This document shows, in pieces, positions 49,918 through 58,885 of a DNA stretch of 64,000 nucleotides. Position 1 is the stretch's first letter; each line of letters opens with the position of its first letter. The DNA lies in NCBI RefSeq assembly GCF_014636935.1, contig NZ_BMES01000001.1:2208381-2272380 (forward strand). The letters are read 5' to 3'. Under the pieces are notes generated by a model, which ran no database searches, was not told the origin of the DNA, and worked only from the letters and a program-made list of their open reading frames with translations. The position numbers and the translations under genes were made by a program. The DNA is from Alsobacter metallidurans. GTDB lineage: Bacteria; Pseudomonadota; Alphaproteobacteria; Rhizobiales; Beijerinckiaceae.

Positions 49918-51828
49918 TTATTTGCCGGTGGGCTTGAGCTTCACGAACATGTAGCGCGAGTTGCCCCAGTTCGTGACCGGGTTGGCGTAGGGGTTCTCGG
50001 CCGTCGGGTAGCCGGTCCAGTAGGTCTGGTCCATCGCCGTGAACACGTTGTAGGCCATCAGCGGAATGATCGGCATCTCGCGCGCTGCGAGCTTCACGTA
50101 GTCCTTGCCGAGCTCGATCGCCTTCGGGTCGTCGAAGTCGATCGTGCGCGTCTGCTCGATGATCTTGTCGAGTTCCGGGCTCGACCAGCGCTGCCAGTTG
50201 CGCAGCGGCTGCGGCTTGCCGGCCTCGGCGACAAATTGCGAGTGCCAGCTGTCCATGAAGTAGGACAGGTCCTGGTGGCCGCCCCAGGTTTCCACGCTCC
50301 ATCCGATGAAGGTGTCGAAGTCGCCGGCGCCGCGGCGCGTCAGCAGCGTGCCCTGCGCGACGTCGATCTTGGCGTCGATGCCGGCCTGCTTCCATTGCTG
50401 CGCGATCATGCTGCCGGCGCGGGTCATCACCGGGCGCAGGTCGCCTTCCACCATGACGCGGATCGTGAACGGCTTGCCGTCCGGCGTCTGCCACTGCCCG
50501 CCGACCTTCTTGTACCCGGCCTTCTCGAGCAGCTCCTGGGCGGCCTGCGGGTTGGTCTTCCACCAGCCCTGGCCGAACGCCTTGGCGATGTCCTTGGGGT
50601 CCTGCGGGATTTGCTCGCCCAGCGACGGCCGCAGCATGTCGGCGATCTGCTTGCCGACGGTCGGATCATACGGCTTGAATTTCTGCTTTCCGGTGTCGAC
50701 CTCGAAATCTTTCAGCCAGGACTCCATGGGCTGGTGATATGCCTCCGGGTGCTTGCCAGTAGGCGGCACCGCGATGGCCGAGATCGTCGCTGCGCCCCGG
50801 TAGGCCGCCATCGCGACGGCCTTGATGTCGATCAGCAGCGCCAGCGCCCAGCGGACATCCTTGTTTTTGAAATTCTCGTTCTGCGTGTTGAAGACCAGAG
50901 CGGGCAGCGTCGGATCCGGGTGGCCGAAGGGGAAGCCCTTGAACCAGGCTGTTGTAGTCTTGCTCTGCTTGGCCAGCGTGAACATGCCCTCGGGGGCAAT
51001 GTCGTGGATCACATCGAGTTCGTGGTTCAGCTGCGCGATCACGCGCTTGTCGGGCGGGCCCGGGTCCACGTATGCGAGGTATTTCGGCCCCGGCTTGCCG
51101 AAGCGGCCGAGCGAGGTGCGCTGCCAGTCGTCGCGGAGCTGCCAGATGTACCACTTGCCGTCCGGGTCGAAGCTGTTGAGCGTGTAGGCGCCCAGCGACA
51201 CCGGCTTGTTGAAGTCAAACTTCAGCGGGTCGGCCACCTTGTCGAAGACGTGCTTCGGCATGATCCAGATGGCGCCCCACCGCACCGTGAAGTTGGTGTG
51301 AAAGCGCGAGTTCGGCTTCTTCAGCTTGAAAACAACCGTGCTCTCGTCCGGCATATCCATGCTTGCGACGTTGTTGGCCAGCACGGCGCTGAAGCGCATG
51401 TTGGGGTTCTTGATCTGGGTTTCGACCGTGCCGACCACGTCGGCGGCCGAGAACTCCACGCCGTCGCTCCAGAAAATGCCCTTGCGCAGCTTCACGGTCA
51501 TCTCAGTGAAGTCGGCGTTGTATTTCGGCTTCTCGGACGCGAGCGAGTTGTCCCACACGCCATCAATCCCGCTTTCCGGATCGATATACCAGAGCGTATC
51601 CAGCGCAGCCTGCTGCAGCCCGTTGGACTGGCTGCCAGCATTGATGGACCAGATATTGAACCAGCCGGCGTTCTTGATCGTGCCTTCAGGATTTTCGAGG
51701 ATGAGCGTCTCGTTACGCGGGATATTTTGCGGAATGCCCTGAGCATTCGCAGGCGCGGCGAGCGCGAAAAGACTTGGCGAAAGGACGCAGGCTGCCACCA
51801 GCCAGGCACGAGTAGTGCGGCTCATCAT
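49918..51828 (-). CDS. ABC transporter substrate-binding protein, family 5, large (oligosaccharide?)
   Basis: 636 aa, longer than typical dipeptide-binding proteins, as in oligosaccharide-binding members of this family. A signal peptide (hydrophobic 9-25) is cleaved near ANA, residue about 29. Typical segments are 'FTEMTVKLRKGIFWSDGVEFSAADVVGTVETQIK' and 'FGHPDPTLPALVFNTQNENFKNKDVRWALALLID'. It is the first gene of the transcript that continues with permeases, ATPases and the GH51 enzyme. The ligand is inferred to be an arabinose-containing oligosaccharide. Confidence 0.91.
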   Translation of the reverse strand: MMSRTTRAWLVAACVLSPSLFALAAPANAQGIPQNIPRNETLILENPEGTIKNAGWFNIWSINAGSQSNGLQQAALDTLWYIDPESGIDGVWDNSLASEKPKYNADFTEMTVKLRKGIFWSDGVEFSAADVVGTVETQIKNPNMRFSAVLANNVASMDMPDESTVVFKLKKPNSRFHTNFTVRWGAIWIMPKHVFDKVADPLKFDFNKPVSLGAYTLNSFDPDGKWYIWQLRDDWQRTSLGRFGKPGPKYLAYVDPGPPDKRVIAQLNHELDVIHDIAPEGMFTLAKQSKTTTAWFKGFPFGHPDPTLPALVFNTQNENFKNKDVRWALALLIDIKAVAMAAYRGAATISAIAVPPTGKHPEAYHQPMESWLKDFEVDTGKQKFKPYDPTVGKQIADMLRPSLGEQIPQDPKDIAKAFGQGWWKTNPQAAQELLEKAGYKKVGGQWQTPDGKPFTIRVMVEGDLRPVMTRAGSMIAQQWKQAGIDAKIDVAQGTLLTRRGAGDFDTFIGWSVETWGGHQDLSYFMDSWHSQFVAEAGKPQPLRNWQRWSSPELDKIIEQTRTIDFDDPKAIELGKDYVKLAAREMPIIPLMAYNVFTAMDQTYWTGYPTAENPYANPVTNWGNSRYMFVKLKPTGK

Positions 51829-52059
51829 TTCCTCCCGAGGCGCGGCGCTTTCTTGAGCGCTCGCTTATTTGGGCAGCATAGTTCGGGCTTGGATGGGCAA
51901 CAACGGCAAATCGGATTTAGACCCGAACAACCGATACGAACGGTTGTGCGTGCCCACTGACGCGCTCGGACGCAGGTCGCATTCGCTCGGCGCGCTCACT
52001 TCGAGCGCTCGTCAGCCATGATGTCAGAAAGGGCAGATCGGACGATTCCGCAGGGCGGA

Positions 52060-52135
52060 TGGTGCCCAGGGCTGGAATCGAACCAGCGACACTGCGATTT
52101 TCAGTCGCATGCTCTACCAACTGAGCTACCTGGGC
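52060..52135 (-). tRNA. tRNA-Phe (GAA)
   Basis: 76-base tRNA on the minus strand. The acceptor arms are GCCCAGG and CCTGGGC, followed by A and an encoded CCA. The D-arm is AGCTCAGTTGGTAGAGC and the anticodon loop reads CTGAAAA, giving anticodon GAA (plus-strand bases 52100-52102). The T-loop GGTTCGATTCC is present. No pairing fault was seen. No integrase or attachment-site duplicate was found beside it. Confidence 0.97.
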
Positions 52136-52325
52136 GTCCGGCGGGCGCCAGAGCGCCGCGAACGGGGCGGTTTATAGGGGTGGGATCGTCGGCTGTCCAG
52201 CCTGAATCGGGCGTCGTTCGAACGTGGCGGCGCAAACCGCGGCAGGCTAGGTTTCGTCCCGAGTAGCGCCGGCGCTCGCGGCGCAAACCTGCCGAGATCG
52301 GCGATAAGCCGGGGAGGGCGAGCCC

Positions 52326-53180
52326 ATGACGGATCACATTGTTCTGGAGGCCGGCGCGAATCGGCTCGAGATCGCGACGCTCGGCGCCGAGATGCGCAGC
52401 TGGCGGCTGGGCGGGCGCGAGATCCTCTGGCAAGGGGATCCCAAGTGGTGGCCGGAGCGCAGCCCCATCCTGTTCCCCGTGGTGGGGTGGACGCGGGGAG
52501 GCGAATCGCGGGTCGGCGGCCGGACCTATCCGCTCGGCCTGCATGGCTTCGCGCGGCGTTCGGTGTTCAGCGCCGAGCAGACGGGCGACCGCACTGTCCG
52601 GATGCGGTTGGAGCAAAGCGCCGAGACGCTGGCCCAATATCCTTTCGGGTTTGCGCTCACGGCCGACTACGCCATCGACGAAACCTCGATCGATCTGACG
52701 CTCACCGTCCGGAACACGGGCGACGAGCCCATGCCGTACGCTGTCGGCGTCCATCCGGGCTTTCTGGCCAGCAAGGCGAGCGCGCGCCTCGTCTTCGACG
52801 CCGCCGAGGAGGCGCGCGTGCCCGTGATCGCGCCGGGCGGCCTAATCTCAGACCGGCGCCGCACAGCGCCCCTCCAGGACGGTCGCGTCCTGCCGCTGGA
52901 TGACAGCCTCTTCCCCGACGATGCGCTCTGCTTCATGGACGTCCGCAGCCGCTGGCTCGACCTGTCGACCGGGGAGGGCGCCACATTGCGCATCGGCTGG
53001 CGCGACTACCCGAACGTGGTTGTGTGGAGCAAGCCCGGAGCGCCGTTCGTATGTGTCGAGACCTGGACGGGGTCGGGCGATCCCGAGGGCTTCACGGGGG
53101 ATCTCTTCGAAAAACCGGGCATGATCGTGCTGCAACCGGGCGAAACGCGCGCCCATGGCTACGTGGCCACGGTTCTTTGA
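52326..53180 (+). CDS. Aldose 1-epimerase-like (galactose mutarotase fold) protein
   Basis: 284 aa, a beta-sandwich of the galactose-mutarotase fold, LacX/YeaD-like branch. Likely catalytic-site contexts are 'PLGLHGFARRS' (His about 75), 'AVGVHPGFLA' (His about 142) and a C-terminal 'PFVCVETWTG' Glu. It would interconvert sugar anomers or bind a sugar phosphate. There is no signal peptide. It stands alone between the tRNA and the Crp-type gene. Relation to the arabinose locus 0.5 kb away is possible but unproven. Confidence 0.88.
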   Translation: MTDHIVLEAGANRLEIATLGAEMRSWRLGGREILWQGDPKWWPERSPILFPVVGWTRGGESRVGGRTYPLGLHGFARRSVFSAEQTGDRTVRMRLEQSAETLAQYPFGFALTADYAIDETSIDLTLTVRNTGDEPMPYAVGVHPGFLASKASARLVFDAAEEARVPVIAPGGLISDRRRTAPLQDGRVLPLDDSLFPDDALCFMDVRSRWLDLSTGEGATLRIGWRDYPNVVVWSKPGAPFVCVETWTGSGDPEGFTGDLFEKPGMIVLQPGETRAHGYVATVL

Positions 53181-53267
53181 CGAGAATGCAACCTAAGAGC
53201 GCATTTGCACTTCGCGCTTGAGTTGTAGCTGCACTAGCATGCGCCTCTCTGATGGGGAGGCTGGTGG

Positions 53268-53954
53268 ATGCAGACGCTCGCGCGCGTTCCGTTCTTCAAG
53301 GACGCCGGCATCGACTTCGACAAGTTTGACCGGCGCTGCGCCTGGCGCAGGTATGACGATGACGAGATCGTGGTCGACTTCGAAGACGCGTCGACGGACG
53401 TGTACTTCATCCTTTCGGGCGACGTGCGCATCCTGATCCGCACTCAGTCCGGCAAGGAGATCATCTTGGCGGAGATGAAAGGCGGCCAGTTTTTTGGCGA
53501 GTTGGCCGCCATCGACGACGTTCGCCGCTCGGCCAATGTCACGGCCCTGACGCGCGCCGAGATGTGCATCATGCCGGCTTCCGTGTTCAAGGAGATCGTG
53601 TTCGCGTCCCCGGTGGTCGGAGATCGCCTGCTCCGGCTCCTCACCGCCCGCATTCGCGAGCTCAACGCACGCATCACCGAGCATTCGGTGTTCGACCTGA
53701 AGCACCGGCTCTATGCCGAGCTGATCCGCATGTCTGCGCCGCGCGCCGGCGGCGGTGGCGAGCGGGTGGTGAGCCCGCCGCCCTTCCACCATGTATTGGC
53801 GGCGCGCATTGGGTGCCGGCGCGAGCAGGTGACCCGCGAACTTTCGGCCCTGTCCGGGCAGGGCGTTATCGCGAAGACCCGCGGCGCGCTGGTGATTCGC
53901 CAGCCCAAGGTCCTGGAGGACCGGATCACCGAGGCCCTGCAGAGCGACCACTGA
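53268..53954 (+). CDS. Crp/Fnr family transcriptional regulator
   Basis: 228 aa with GGGGAGG 7 bases before the ATG. The N-terminal cyclic-nucleotide-binding barrel includes 'DVYFILSGDVRILIRTQSGKEIILAEMKGGQFFGELAAIDDVRRSANV' (about 43-90), close to the cAMP-binding consensus. A C-helix and a helix-turn-helix 'HHVLAARIGCRREQVTRELSALSGQGVIAKTRGALVI' (about 174-210) follow. No N-terminal Cys cluster of Fnr type is seen, so cAMP or another ligand is likelier than oxygen sensing. Its stop directly abuts the convergent AsmA stop. Confidence 0.91.
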   Translation: MQTLARVPFFKDAGIDFDKFDRRCAWRRYDDDEIVVDFEDASTDVYFILSGDVRILIRTQSGKEIILAEMKGGQFFGELAAIDDVRRSANVTALTRAEMCIMPASVFKEIVFASPVVGDRLLRLLTARIRELNARITEHSVFDLKHRLYAELIRMSAPRAGGGGERVVSPPPFHHVLAARIGCRREQVTRELSALSGQGVIAKTRGALVIRQPKVLEDRITEALQSDH

Positions 53955-55757
53955 TCAGGGCAAGTGCAACGGGAGATCCGCATCCACCACTGCGTTGGCC
54001 GGCAAGGGCTGTGGCGCAAGCGCGCCGGATTTGCGGAACAGGGCGCTGGCGTTCGGCGTGACGGAGGGCTCGTCAAAGCTGCCGCTCACCGCAAAGGGCA
54101 GCACGACCGCTTCGCGCCCCTGGTCCGCAGCCTGCACCTGTCCGGTAAGCTGCAACGTCCGTTCCGCCAGCCCGACCTGGCCGGTGAGCAGCACCTTGGT
54201 GGCCGGCGAAGCCAGTGAGCCGTCCGCGATGTCCAGCACGCCTTTGCCGATCCGCCCGCCGAAGCTGGCGACGTCGAACGGCGTTTTGCCGCCGCGCATA
54301 TCGAGTGCGGCGATCAGGGGCCGCCGCTCGATCCGGCGCAGCACCTCGGGAAGGTTGACGCCCAGCAGCTCGCCCTGGCGGATCGTCACAGAGGCCTTCC
54401 CATCGAGCGAGCGGACCAGGGCCGCCAAGCTGGCGCCGGACCCATCCACCGCAAACGAGCCCCCGGCCGCGCCGGTCAGACGCTCGCTGCCCGCAAAGGC
54501 TAGCGCCGCGAGGGCTGCGTCCACCCGCTCGAACGAGCCCAGCGCCTTGACGTCGACTCCGTCGCCCTCGCCATACACCAGCGTCGCCCGACCTTTGACC
54601 CGGCCGCCCATGAAGTCGCCGCTGCTCAGCGTCACGTCGGCCCGTCCGGCCCGCGACAGCAGCGACAGGGCGGCGTTGTCGAAGATTGTCTTGCCGATGG
54701 TGAGCCGCCCGGCCGAAAGGCGCAGGTCGGCGTCGCCCGCCGGAAGTGCCGCGAGGTCGAATGGCTCGCCGCTCCACGACCCGTCGGCGCGGCGCGCCGG
54801 GAAGAGGGGCCGCAGCGCCGCCGTCAGGTCGAGCCGTTCGGCGGCGAGCGTTCCGCTCAAGCCGACATGGCCGGCCGTCAGTGTGGCCGACAATGCCCCG
54901 TCCAGCGCGCCGGCGGGCGTCTGTATGCGCGCGTCCGTGAGCGCGACCGCAGCGCCCGCGAGCCGCAAAGTCGCCGTCACTGACGCGCTGTCGCCGAGCG
55001 GAAGCGGCCAGTCAACTCCCAGCCACCGCATCAGGGCTGGGGCATTGGAGAGCGCGGCCGTAAGGCTGCCGTTAGCCTGGGGAGCGCGGGGCCCCGCCGC
55101 GAAGGAGCCGGAGAAGTCCAGCGATCCATGGGCGGTGCGCAGCGAGGCCGCAAGTGGGCCGTATTCGCCCGACACAAGCGCGTTCAGCCGGGGGGCGGCG
55201 ATCTGCAGTTCCAGCGCCTCACCACCCAGCCGCACTGTTCCGGCGGCGTCGATGCCCGTTGCGCGCCGGCGCAGCACCATGTTGACGGCTTGGATCGGCA
55301 TCGTCGCGCCGGTCGCTTCGCCGTCCATCACGATCACTCTGTCGAGATCAGCGATGCCGCCGCGTGCTTCGCGCCCCGGTCCTGCCGCACTCAATCCCGG
55401 CGCCAGGGCCACGGCGTTCGCCGCGGCGAGTCTCGGCCGCACGAGCGTGAGATCCGCGACGTCGAAAGCGCCTAGAAAAAGCGAGGCGAGCCGCACGGAC
55501 GCGCTCGCGCGCTCGACGGACAGAAGCGGCTCGCCGCCCGAAGTTTCGATGCGCAGGGCGGCGACCTGGAGGCGCGGCTCGGGCAAAAGCGTGAAGGTCG
55601 CGCCGTCGGCCGCCGCGACGCGCAGCGGCTCAGGGCCGCCCAGAGCGGCCAGGCGGCTCAGGGCGTCGAGCGCCCCTTGCGGCGCGGGCCAGGGCGTTAA
55701 TCCGGCGCCGATCGCCAGCAGCACCGACAGGAGCGCGATCGCGAACCTGCGCGTCAT
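53955..55757 (-). CDS. AsmA family protein
   Basis: 600 aa from the ATG at 55757, which starts with a basic stretch and one transmembrane segment (about 5-25, '[16 protein letters not shown]'). The remainder is a long repetitive Ala/Gly-rich beta protein of the AsmA type; the C-terminal part '[49 protein letters not shown]' matches the AsmA C-terminal domain. These bridge-like envelope proteins are implicated in phospholipid transport between membranes. The upstream in-frame residues to 55898 are probably not translated. Confidence 0.85.
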   Translation of the reverse strand: MTRRFAIALLSVLLAIGAGLTPWPAPQGALDALSRLAALGGPEPLRVAAADGATFTLLPEPRLQVAALRIETSGGEPLLSVERASASVRLASLFLGAFDVADLTLVRPRLAAANAVALAPGLSAAGPGREARGGIADLDRVIVMDGEATGATMPIQAVNMVLRRRATGIDAAGTVRLGGEALELQIAAPRLNALVSGEYGPLAASLRTAHGSLDFSGSFAAGPRAPQANGSLTAALSNAPALMRWLGVDWPLPLGDSASVTATLRLAGAAVALTDARIQTPAGALDGALSATLTAGHVGLSGTLAAERLDLTAALRPLFPARRADGSWSGEPFDLAALPAGDADLRLSAGRLTIGKTIFDNAALSLLSRAGRADVTLSSGDFMGGRVKGRATLVYGEGDGVDVKALGSFERVDAALAALAFAGSERLTGAAGGSFAVDGSGASLAALVRSLDGKASVTIRQGELLGVNLPEVLRRIERRPLIAALDMRGGKTPFDVASFGGRIGKGVLDIADGSLASPATKVLLTGQVGLAERTLQLTGQVQAADQGREAVVLPFAVSGSFDEPSVTPNASALFRKSGALAPQPLPANAVVDADLPLHLP

Positions 55758-55987
55758 GCCGCGCCGCCGCGCGTGAGGAGCTGACCAGCTGTCATCCTGA
55801 TCCCGCCAAGGCCGTTCGACCTGTTCGACTAAGCAAGACGATATACCACTCTTTAACCAAGCGCAGGATGGCGAAGCCGAAGCATGGAGTTTGTCCAAAG
55901 GCTTTGCGGAGCCGTTGTGCCGACTTTCCCCGACCCGCAGGATTGGCTATCCCAGACGCTCCGCTGAGCCGACAAGAAGGCCGAACG

Positions 55988-57946
55988 ATGACCGTTGCAG
56001 AACGCCCGCTCTGGACCCCCTCGCGGGAACGTGTCGAATCAACCTCGATGGTGCGGTTCAGGGACGCGTTCAATGCCCGCGAAGGTTTGCAGGCGCGGAC
56101 TTACCGCGAGCTTCATGCGGCGTCGGTGGAGCGTCGCGAGGCGTTCTGGTCGCTGCTCTGGGATTTCGCAGGTGTGGTCGGCCACAAGGGCGATAGCGTG
56201 TTGGTCGACGACCGGATGCCGGGCGCCCGCTTCTTTCCGGAGGCGCGGCTGAACTTTGCCGAGAACCTGCTGCCGCTCGACGGTGACGGCGACGCGATCG
56301 TGTTCCGCGGCGAAGACAAGGTCGAGAAGCGCCTCAGCTGGCGCGAGCTGCGCGCCGAGGTGTCGCGCGCCCAGCAATGGATGGCGTCGCGCGGCGTCGG
56401 TGTGGGCGACCGCGTCGCCGCCATGATGCCCAACCTTCCCGAGACCGTGATCCTGATGCTGGCCGCGACGTCTCTTGGCGCCACGTGGTCGTCGTGTTCG
56501 CCGGATTTCGGCGTGAGGGGCGTCCTCGACCGCTTCGGTCAGATCGCGCCGAAGCTGTTCATCGCCTGCGATGGCTATTGGTATGCCGGCAAGCGGTTGC
56601 CGATCCTCGACAAGCTCGCCGAGATCGCTGCGCAGCTCACGAGCGCCGAAACCGTGCTGGTGGTCGACTACCTGGGCGACGCCGCCGAGACCGCCGCCGC
56701 ACTGCCGAACGGCGTCGCTCTGGCGGACGCCCTGGCGCCCTTCGCGCCGCAGCCGCTACGGTTCGAGCGGCTCGCCTTCGATCACCCGCTCTACATCCTG
56801 TATTCGTCCGGCACCACCGGTGTTCCCAAATGCATCGTTCACTGCGCCGGCGGCGTGCTGCTGCAGCATCTCAAGGAGCATCAGCTGCACAGCGACGTGC
56901 ATGAGGGCGACCGCGTCTTCTATTTCACCACCTGTGGCTGGATGATGTGGAACTGGCTCGTCTCGGCGCTCGCCAGCAAGGCGGCCTTGATGCTGTTCGA
57001 CGGTTCGCCGTTTCACCCCCAAGCGCCGGTGCTTTTCGATTTCGCCCAGGCGGAGCGCTTCACGCTCTTCGGCACGTCGGCGAAATACATCGACGCCTGC
57101 AAGAAGGCAGGCCTGCGCCCGCGCGATACGCATGACCTGTCGAGCGTCCGGCTGCTCGCCTCGACGGGGTCGCCCTTGGCTCCCGAGAGCTTCGACTACG
57201 TCTATGAGGCCGTGAAGCCGGATGTGCACCTCGCCTCCGTGTCGGGCGGGACAGACATTGCCTCGTGCTTCGTTCTCGGCGATCCCACCAGCCCGGTCTA
57301 CAAGGGCGAGATCCAGGCGCCGGGCCTCGGCATGGCGGTCGACGTGTGGGACGAGGCAGGCCAGCCCATCGCCTTCGGCAAGGGCGAGCTCGTCTGCGCC
57401 AAAGCCTTCCCCTGCATGCCGATCGCGTTCTGGAACGATCCCGACGGCGCCAAGTACCACGCCGCCTATTTCGACCGGTTCCCCGGCGTCTGGCGTCACG
57501 GCGACTATGCCGAGTGGACGCCGCATGGAGGCATGATTATCCACGGCCGCTCCGACGCCACCCTGAACCCGGGCGGCGTACGCATCGGCACCGCCGAAAT
57601 CTACGCGCAGGTCGAGCAGATCCCCGAGGTCGTGGAAGCCCTCGCCATCGGGCAGGACTGGGACAACGACGTGCGCGTTGTGCTGTTCGTGCGCCTGCGC
57701 GAAGGGGCGGCGCTTACGGACGTGTTGCAGCAACTCATCCGGGCCAAGATACGAACCGGCGCGAGCCCGCGTCACGTGCCGGCCCGCATCGTGGCCGTGG
57801 CCGACATTCCACGCACCAAGAGCGGCAAGATTACCGAACTTGCGGTGCGCGACGTGGTCCATGGCCGCCCGATCAACAACAAGGAAGCGCTGGCGAACCC
57901 GGAGGCGCTGGATCTCTTTGCGAACCTGCCCGAACTGCAGAGCTGA
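55988..57946 (+). CDS. Acetoacetyl-CoA synthetase
   Basis: 652 aa from the ATG at 55988, preceded by AAGAAGG. It is an adenylate-forming enzyme that activates acetoacetate with ATP and CoA, in the cytoplasm. The P-loop is '[14 protein letters not shown]' (about 276-289), '[15 protein letters not shown]'-like segment about 315-330, the ATP motif 'WRHGDYAEW', and the C-terminal '[20 protein letters not shown]' with the acetylation-sensitive Lys. Overall length and wording fit AacS better than acetyl-CoA synthetase. It feeds ketone bodies into central metabolism or polyhydroxybutyrate. Confidence 0.92.
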   Translation: MTVAERPLWTPSRERVESTSMVRFRDAFNAREGLQARTYRELHAASVERREAFWSLLWDFAGVVGHKGDSVLVDDRMPGARFFPEARLNFAENLLPLDGDGDAIVFRGEDKVEKRLSWRELRAEVSRAQQWMASRGVGVGDRVAAMMPNLPETVILMLAATSLGATWSSCSPDFGVRGVLDRFGQIAPKLFIACDGYWYAGKRLPILDKLAEIAAQLTSAETVLVVDYLGDAAETAAALPNGVALADALAPFAPQPLRFERLAFDHPLYILYSSGTTGVPKCIVHCAGGVLLQHLKEHQLHSDVHEGDRVFYFTTCGWMMWNWLVSALASKAALMLFDGSPFHPQAPVLFDFAQAERFTLFGTSAKYIDACKKAGLRPRDTHDLSSVRLLASTGSPLAPESFDYVYEAVKPDVHLASVSGGTDIASCFVLGDPTSPVYKGEIQAPGLGMAVDVWDEAGQPIAFGKGELVCAKAFPCMPIAFWNDPDGAKYHAAYFDRFPGVWRHGDYAEWTPHGGMIIHGRSDATLNPGGVRIGTAEIYAQVEQIPEVVEALAIGQDWDNDVRVVLFVRLREGAALTDVLQQLIRAKIRTGASPRHVPARIVAVADIPRTKSGKITELAVRDVVHGRPINNKEALANPEALDLFANLPELQS

Positions 57947-57961
57947 GAGGCCGCTCGAGAA

Positions 57962-57987
57962 AAGCCGGCGCCGGAATGCCGGCTTTG
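57962..57987 (+). terminator. Hairpin terminator after acetoacetyl-CoA synthetase
   Basis: AAAGCCGGC (57962-57970) and GCCGGCTTT (57979-57987) make a perfect 9-bp stem with an 8-base loop, 15 bases after the gene stop. Its right arm ends in TTT, and it points to termination before the next small gene. Confidence 0.65.
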
Positions 57988-58058
57988 CGCAACATCAAGG
58001 ACGTCGGTGCTGAGGAGGCCGAAAGCTGGATCGCGATCGATCCAACCAGGAGTCCCCC

Positions 58059-58463
58059 ATGTGCGACGTTCTCGGCGCCAAAACCGCTCTCAAGCGCATC
58101 GTCCTCCACCTCGCGCGGTCAAAGGAATACCCCGAGGGCTCCAGCCGCCATGGCTACGACCTCGTCGCGCCGCTGGACGCGGCGGGTCGCCTCGACGCCC
58201 AGGCCTGGCGCGATGCCCGTGCGCGCTGCCGCGTTCGGCGTTTCTGGGACGGCGAGCCGACCGAGACCGGTCACCTCGTGCACCGGCCTGGAGGAAAGGG
58301 CGGAGCCAACTGGGCGTTCGATTACGATCCCGCCCGAAGCGCCGACGACGAGGCCGGCTACCGCTTCGGCGACCACAGCTTCAACCCGGGAGACTACGTC
58401 TCCATTCGCGACGAGGACGGCGCCTTGCATACCTTCAAGGTCGCGACCGTCACGGACGCCTGA
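58059..58463 (+). CDS. Conserved hypothetical protein
   Basis: 134 aa with AGGAG before the ATG. It has no signal peptide or membrane segment. The sequence is globular and charged, with 'KRIVLHLARSKEYPEGSSRHGYDLVAPLDAAGRLD' at the N-terminus and 'GYRFGDHSFNPGDYVSIRDEDGALHTFKVATV' at the C-terminus, suggesting a small beta domain. It resembles short uncharacterised proteins of Hyphomicrobiales. A hairpin follows the stop. Confidence 0.78.
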   Translation: MCDVLGAKTALKRIVLHLARSKEYPEGSSRHGYDLVAPLDAAGRLDAQAWRDARARCRVRRFWDGEPTETGHLVHRPGGKGGANWAFDYDPARSADDEAGYRFGDHSFNPGDYVSIRDEDGALHTFKVATVTDA

Positions 58464-58469
58464 ACGCAA

Positions 58470-58491
58470 AAGGCGGCCACGCGGCCGCCTT
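58470..58491 (+). terminator. Hairpin after hypothetical gene
   Basis: AAGGCGGCC and GGCCGCCTT form a perfect 9-bp stem with an ACGC loop, 6 bases after the stop of the conserved hypothetical gene. No long T-run follows. Confidence 0.6.
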
Positions 58492-58517
58492 CCGTCCGTC
58501 ACGCGAGATGACCCTGG

Positions 58518-58667
58518 TCAGCGCCGTAGTTGCGGTTGACCCTGCCATACGCTCGCCGGTTCGTCGCCCGGCGCGCCGCTGATCGCCGTTTCACCGAAGA
58601 TGATTGCGCTGACGCCCAGCGTCACGCCGAGCAGGAAGGCTGCGAAGCCTTTCCAGACATTCTGCAT
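58518..58667 (-). CDS. Possible small single-pass membrane protein
   Basis: An ATG at 58667 with CGGAG close upstream opens 49 codons with one hydrophobic segment (WKGFAAFLLGVTLGVSAIIFG) and a Pro/Gln-rich tail. An ATG at 58748 would extend it N-terminally. It is plausible but short, and the hydrophobic pattern is the only support. No family was recognised. Confidence 0.4.
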   Translation of the reverse strand: MQNVWKGFAAFLLGVTLGVSAIIFGETAISGAPGDEPASVWQGQPQLRR

Positions 58668-58885
58668 GCCGCTCCGGCCGGAGCCAGCCAGATCAGGCGG
58701 GCCGAACGACGGCTCGCTGCCCGAGGAACTCCACTTCACCCTACGCATAACGCGCGACGCCACTCAGATTGAACTTATGGTTATTCCTGCCACAAACCGG
58801 CAGCCATTCAACCGCATGTTCAAGAGAGCGTTAACGCCGATTGCACGTATTGCGACGGCGTTAACCTTTAGCGATGAGCGGCGGG

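Noticed and set aside
49240..51960. 906-codon open frame on the plus strand opposite the third importer's permease and binding-protein genes
   Set aside because: No family motif or protein-like composition; the minus strand codes for recognised transporter subunits over the same bases.
51917..52120. 67-codon minus-strand frame overlapping the tRNA
   Set aside because: It lies mostly inside the tRNA-Phe gene and has no protein-like features.
53995..55776. 593-codon plus-strand frame opposite the AsmA gene
   Set aside because: Ser/Arg/Pro-rich shadow; the minus strand has a membrane anchor and an AsmA domain.
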